Assembly: GCA_023422695.1 (NCBI GenBank)
Contig: JAFAGN010000137.1
Location: forward strand, 1 to 26,764
DNA length: 26,764 nucleotides
From: Pseudomonadota bacterium
GTDB lineage: Bacteria > Pseudomonadota > Alphaproteobacteria > Sphingomonadales > Sphingomonadaceae
Direction: 5' to 3'
In this document: piece after piece, positions 23,593 to 26,764 of the stretch
Numbering within the stretch: position 1 is the first letter of the stretch
Layout of the letters: each line of letters starts with the position of its first letter
Translations under genes and position numbers: made by a program
Notes under the pieces: model-generated
Databases searched by the model: none
The model's input: the letters and a program-made list of their open reading frames with translations, nothing else
What the model was told of the DNA's origin: nothing

Positions 23593-24669
23593 ATGGGCAG
23601 GGCAATGGACAGACGGCAATTTGTGCTCTCGGGCGCGGCGATGACGGCGGCGGTGGCGATGGCGCCCGCTTTGGCGGCGAAGCAGACCACCCGCCCGCTG
23701 ACCTTCGATGCGATGGGCGAGGTGCGCTTCGAATATGATGCAGCGCTGGTCGGCCAGATGCGCGATAGCGGGCTCGACGCAATCACCGTGACGCTGTGCG
23801 ATCCCAAGACCTATGAAACCGATGCCTATGACGACGCGATCCAGGCCGTGCTCGATCATGACGCGCATATCGCCGCCAATCCCGCACTGTTCCTGAAAGC
23901 GACGCGCACCAGCGATATCGACGTCGCGCGCCGGAACGGCCAGATCGCGATTTATTATCTGTTCCAGAACAGCACCCAGTTTGGCCGCGATCTCGACAAT
24001 ATCGATCTGTTCTACAAGCTCGGGGTACGGTCGTCGCAGATCACCTACAACGACCAGAATTGGGCGGGCGCAGGGTGCAAGGAACTGGGCAGCAACGGGC
24101 TGACCCACTGGGGCCGCGCGGTGGTCGAGCGGATGAACAAGGTCGGGATGCTGATCGACCTGTCGCACGCCAATATGCAGACGATGGCCGACACGATCAA
24201 CGCGTCGGCCGACCCGGTGATCATTTCACACACCGCGTGCATGGCGCTGCACAAGAATGTTCGCAATACGACCGACGAGAACCTCCGGCTGCTGGCGCAG
24301 AAGGGCGGGGTCGTCGGCATCTGCCAGATGCGGCCGTTCCTGACGACGAAGCGCAAGGGGGCGCTTGCCGATTATTTCCGCCATATCGACCATGCGGTGA
24401 AGCTGATCGGTGCCGACCATGTCGCGATCGGCAGCGACCGCGACCACCGCGTCGTCGAAATGACCGACGCGTACATCGCCGAGTTGAAGCGCGAAGAGGG
24501 CGCCAATTTCAACGCTGACGACTGGCCGCTGTTCATCGACGAACTCAACGGCCCGCGCCGCATGGAAGTGGTGTGGGACGGCGTGCGCAAGCTGGGCTAT
24601 GCATCGAGCGACGTCGAAAAGATCATGGGGACCAACGTCCGCCGCATCTATCAGGATGTGATCGGATGA
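23593..24669 (+). CDS. Tat-exported M19 (membrane dipeptidase-like) protein
   Basis: A renal/membrane dipeptidase family protein, 358 aa, with a twin-arginine signal (MDRRQFVLSGAAMTAA; cleavage near ALAAK, about 28-30), so it is folded before export to the periplasm. Family hallmarks are present: LGVRSSQITYNDQNWAG (about 143-159), MLIDLSHANMQTM (about 186-198), ISHTAC (211-216) and AIGSDRDH (278-285). The usual N-terminal HxD metal pair of DGHNDLP is replaced by FDAMGEVR (38-45), and the bridging glutamate region reads YYLFQNSTQ. It therefore belongs to a divergent M19 subgroup whose metal centre must differ. ATG 23593 has GGGAG 8 nt upstream; ATG 23605 would also keep the Tat motif. It overlaps the next gene by 4 nt. 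It probably cleaves a dipeptide or N-acyl amino acid, but the activity is unproven. Confidence 0.87.
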   Translation: MGRAMDRRQFVLSGAAMTAAVAMAPALAAKQTTRPLTFDAMGEVRFEYDAALVGQMRDSGLDAITVTLCDPKTYETDAYDDAIQAVLDHDAHIAANPALFLKATRTSDIDVARRNGQIAIYYLFQNSTQFGRDLDNIDLFYKLGVRSSQITYNDQNWAGAGCKELGSNGLTHWGRAVVERMNKVGMLIDLSHANMQTMADTINASADPVIISHTACMALHKNVRNTTDENLRLLAQKGGVVGICQMRPFLTTKRKGALADYFRHIDHAVKLIGADHVAIGSDRDHRVVEMTDAYIAELKREEGANFNADDWPLFIDELNGPRRMEVVWDGVRKLGYASSDVEKIMGTNVRRIYQDVIG

Positions 24670-25598
24670 TCGCGCGCGCATCGATGGCCGCGCTGGGGCT
24701 GCTGCTCACGGCGGCCCCGGCGTTGGCGCAGCCTGCGGCGACGAGCGCCGGGCAATGCACGACCAGCCTCATTGGTACGCCGCTCAGCTTGCCGAAATTT
24801 TCGGACGCGACGCAGAAGCGGCTCGATCAGGATATCGAGATTGCGCGCGCCGCGCTGCGGATTGCACCCGACCGCGAGGATTCGCATATCTGGTTGGGGC
24901 GCCGCCTCGATTACGCCGGGCGGATTTGTGACGCGGTCGATGCGTTCACCGACGGGCTGAAGGTTTTTCCCAACAGCTACAAGCTCTATCGCTTTCGCGC
25001 CCGCGATCTGACCCGCGCGCGCCAGTTCGACGCGGCGCTGGCCGATTACAGCAAGGCGCTGGCGCTCATGGGGGAGATCCCCGACACATTCGAACCCGAT
25101 GGCCTGCCCAATCCGATCGGGCTGACGATCAGCACCTATCGCGGCAACATCGTTTATTATCATGCCCAGACCAGCTTCGCGACGGGCGACTATCCGACCG
25201 TCGTCGACGGGATGGCGAAATCACTCGCGCTGTCGGCCGATTTTGCGCGCGACGACATGCGCGTGCCGACCGCGTACTGGACGTACATCGCCTACCGCAA
25301 GATGGGCGAGCACGCCAAGGCGCGCGCCGCGATCGATGCGATCGAACCGGGGCTGAAACTGATCGAGAACGACATTTATTATCAGGCGGTCCAGATCATG
25401 CAGGGGCGGCTGAAGCCCGCCGACGTCGGCCAGACCAAGGACAGCACGATCAAATTCGCGATCGCGATGGAACGCCGCTTTGCGGGCGACGAAGCGGGGG
25501 CGAAGGCGATGCTGGCCGAGATCATCGCCGAAAATGCGCAAGGTCACTGGCCGTCCGAAGCCGAGCTGGCGGCGCCCGACCGGGCGCCGCGGCGATAG
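24666..25598 (+). CDS. Exported TPR-repeat protein 2 (paralogue of the 16-kb gene)
   Basis: A 310-aa protein with a signal peptide (MIARASMAALGLLLTAAPAL, cleavage near ALAQ at 19-22) and TPR-like repeats (HIWLGRRLDYAGRICDAVDA, FDAALADYSKALALM, AYWTYIAYRKMGEHAKARAA). It aligns with TPR protein 1: FPNSYKLYRFRARDLTRARQ followed by FD (101-122) matches FPNSGKLMRHLAHRHFSLRQ followed by FD, and the later YW-x-Y segments also correspond. The ATG overlaps the M19 stop as ATGA, giving tight translational coupling to that enzyme. A single cysteine at position 31 lies after the signal region but not in a lipobox. The function is unknown; being coupled to an exported peptidase and duplicated at the far end of the locus suggests a structural or chaperone role. 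Confidence 0.86.
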   Translation: MIARASMAALGLLLTAAPALAQPAATSAGQCTTSLIGTPLSLPKFSDATQKRLDQDIEIARAALRIAPDREDSHIWLGRRLDYAGRICDAVDAFTDGLKVFPNSYKLYRFRARDLTRARQFDAALADYSKALALMGEIPDTFEPDGLPNPIGLTISTYRGNIVYYHAQTSFATGDYPTVVDGMAKSLALSADFARDDMRVPTAYWTYIAYRKMGEHAKARAAIDAIEPGLKLIENDIYYQAVQIMQGRLKPADVGQTKDSTIKFAIAMERRFAGDEAGAKAMLAEIIAENAQGHWPSEAELAAPDRAPRR

Positions 25599-25668
25599 GG
25601 CGCCCTGCCACGCCAATCAGCTAGACCCCGTCCGCCGGATGCCGCATGACCGTTGCGGGAGATCCGAC

Positions 25669-26706
25669 GTGACCGATGCGATTGCCGCCCTCGACTTGCC
25701 GCTGCGCGACGAGCAGCAGATGCTGCGCGACAGCGTGCAGCGCTTTCTGGCCGATCATGCGCGGCCGACCTGGCGCGATCTGACGGACGCGCTGGGGCTG
25801 GCAGGGGTCGCGATCCCCGAGGCGCGCGGCGGCTTTGGCGGCGGCGCGATCGACATTGCGGTGGTGATGGCCGAGCTGGGTCCGGCGCTGGCGGGCGCCG
25901 ACTGGCTTTCGCACACCGCGGCGACCATGCTGCTGAGCCAGGCGGCACCCGATCATGCGGCACTGACCGACCTCGCGAGCGGCGAGCGCCGGGCAGCGCT
26001 GATCTGCGCCGCGTCGACCGCGGCGATGCCGGTCGTCGATGCGGATGGAGCAGTGCGCGGCACCGCGGCGCTGGTGGCCGGCGGTGCCGAGGCCGACCTG
26101 TTTCTGCTGGCCGATGGCGACGCGGTGCTGCTGATTGCGGCGGATCGCGACAAGGTCGAGCAGCGCCACCGCATCATGCACGATGGCAGCGTGACCGCCG
26201 ACCTCAGCTTTACTGTGAAGCCGGGCGAAGGCAGCCACTTGGCGACCGGCGCTGCGGCGCGCGCGATCGTCGAGCTGGCGAACGACATCATGTTCGTCGG
26301 ACGCTGCGCCGAAGCGGTCGGGCTGATCCAGCGGATGATTGCCGACAGCGCGCTCTATCTTGGCCAACGTCAACAATTCGGGCGCCCCATCGGCAATTTT
26401 CAAGCGCTCCGCCACCGCGCCGCGGACATGCAGCTGGCGGCGATGAAGGCCGCGGCGCTGACCGAGGCGGCCATTTTGGCGGTCGATCAGGATCGGTTTG
26501 ATCGTGCGCAGGCGGTGAGCGCCGCCTGTGTCGAGGTCGCCGACGCGGTGCGGACTGTCGGTGAAGGCGCGGTGCAGATCCACGGCGCGATGGGCCTGAC
26601 CGAGGAACTCAGCCTAGGCGGCCATTTCAAGCGCGCGCTGGCAATCGCGGCGGCTATGGGGCCGCGCGCCGACCATCTGGCGCGGTTTGCTGAGGTGGCT
26701 GAATAA
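25669..26706 (+). CDS. Acyl-CoA dehydrogenase, pimeloyl-CoA dehydrogenase small-subunit-like
   Basis: An FAD-dependent acyl-CoA dehydrogenase family protein, 345 aa, somewhat shorter than the usual 380-400. The N-terminal helical domain holds GLAGVAIPEARGGFGGGAID (about 41-60) with the entry AELGPALAGADWL. The C-terminal FAD-binding helices hold GQRQQFGRPIGNFQALRHRA and the VGEGAVQIHGAMGLTEELSL segment. The YEGT motif that carries the catalytic glutamate in short-chain enzymes is not present, a pattern seen in small subunits of two-gene dehydrogenases such as PimD. The start is GTG with GGGAG 7 nt upstream; an ATG ten codons earlier lacks this. No large-subunit partner is inside the window. 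A link to the peptide locus is not supported by spacing (70-nt gap, no shared boxes). Confidence 0.88.
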   Translation: MTDAIAALDLPLRDEQQMLRDSVQRFLADHARPTWRDLTDALGLAGVAIPEARGGFGGGAIDIAVVMAELGPALAGADWLSHTAATMLLSQAAPDHAALTDLASGERRAALICAASTAAMPVVDADGAVRGTAALVAGGAEADLFLLADGDAVLLIAADRDKVEQRHRIMHDGSVTADLSFTVKPGEGSHLATGAAARAIVELANDIMFVGRCAEAVGLIQRMIADSALYLGQRQQFGRPIGNFQALRHRAADMQLAAMKAAALTEAAILAVDQDRFDRAQAVSAACVEVADAVRTVGEGAVQIHGAMGLTEELSLGGHFKRALAIAAAMGPRADHLARFAEVAE

Positions 26707-26738
26707 TGCGTCGTCAGGCCCGCGTCGCGTTTACGCGA

Positions 26739-26764
26739 CACCGTAGCCCTGAGCCTGTCGAAGG
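26739..26764 (-). repeat. Interspersed repeat, right copy
   Basis: The inverted counterpart of the element at 5-30, 24 of 26 positions identical (reads CACCGTAGCCCT on plus, ending TGTCGAAGG). It lies shortly after the acyl-CoA dehydrogenase stop and is preceded by a small dyad GTCGCG/CGCGAC (26724-26739) that may end transcription. The window ends within or at the end of the element, so its true right border is unknown. Confidence 0.7.

Overview
The window is GC-rich, densely coded chromosomal DNA. It most likely comes from an alphaproteobacterium of the order Sphingomonadales (Sphingopyxis/Sphingomonas-like). The basis is the protein style, the TonB-dependent receptors with a DIVV(I/T)GTR box, the orphan Flp pilin pair, the M48 protease with a LysM-like tail, the NDUFAF5-like methyltransferase next to ComF-GrxC-DUF1178, and frequent GTG/TTG starts. 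This assignment is by family recognition, not by database search.

Left part (1-10.9 kb), housekeeping. aroB and aroK (shikimate pathway) are on the minus strand, divergent from a plus-strand run of an exported unknown helical protein, xerD, accA and an M48 metalloprotease. A strong bidirectional terminator separates these from two small Flp-type pilin genes on the minus strand. mutT follows on plus, tail to tail with the NDUFAF5-like methyltransferase on minus. Then come a tight comF-family / grxC / DUF1178 operon and tRNA-Arg(CCU).

Middle part (10.9-16 kb), accessory-looking. Directly 3' of the tRNA lie an exported cyclophilin and a PchR-like AraC regulator, both on minus. A 53-bp dyad containing GCATCATGC boxes separates the regulator from a 987-aa TonB-dependent receptor on plus.

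Right part (16-25.6 kb), the most interesting section. It looks like a self-contained peptide uptake and degradation locus. Minus operon: signal-peptide-bearing COG1228-type amidohydrolase -> ALDH7/antiquitin-like aldehyde dehydrogenase -> exported TPR protein. Plus strand: second TonB receptor, XRE-cupin regulator, Tat-exported M19 dipeptidase-like protein (with the usual N-terminal metal ligands replaced), then a second exported TPR protein that overlaps it by 4 nt. The two TPR proteins are paralogues that sit at the two outer ends of the locus. The three regulatory intergenic regions share an AT-rich element close to ATAGGAAAATTT, placed around candidate sigma70 promoters, which suggests a single regulon under the XRE-cupin protein. 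I infer that a peptide-like, possibly lysine-containing, substrate enters through the TonB receptor, is cleaved in the periplasm, and yields an aldehyde-forming catabolite.

Right edge: an acyl-CoA dehydrogenase resembling pimeloyl-CoA dehydrogenase small subunits. The two ends of the window carry inverted copies (24 of 26 identical) of an interspersed repeat. No CRISPR array, insertion sequence, phage gene or rRNA was seen, and no gene-free stretch exceeds 300 bases.
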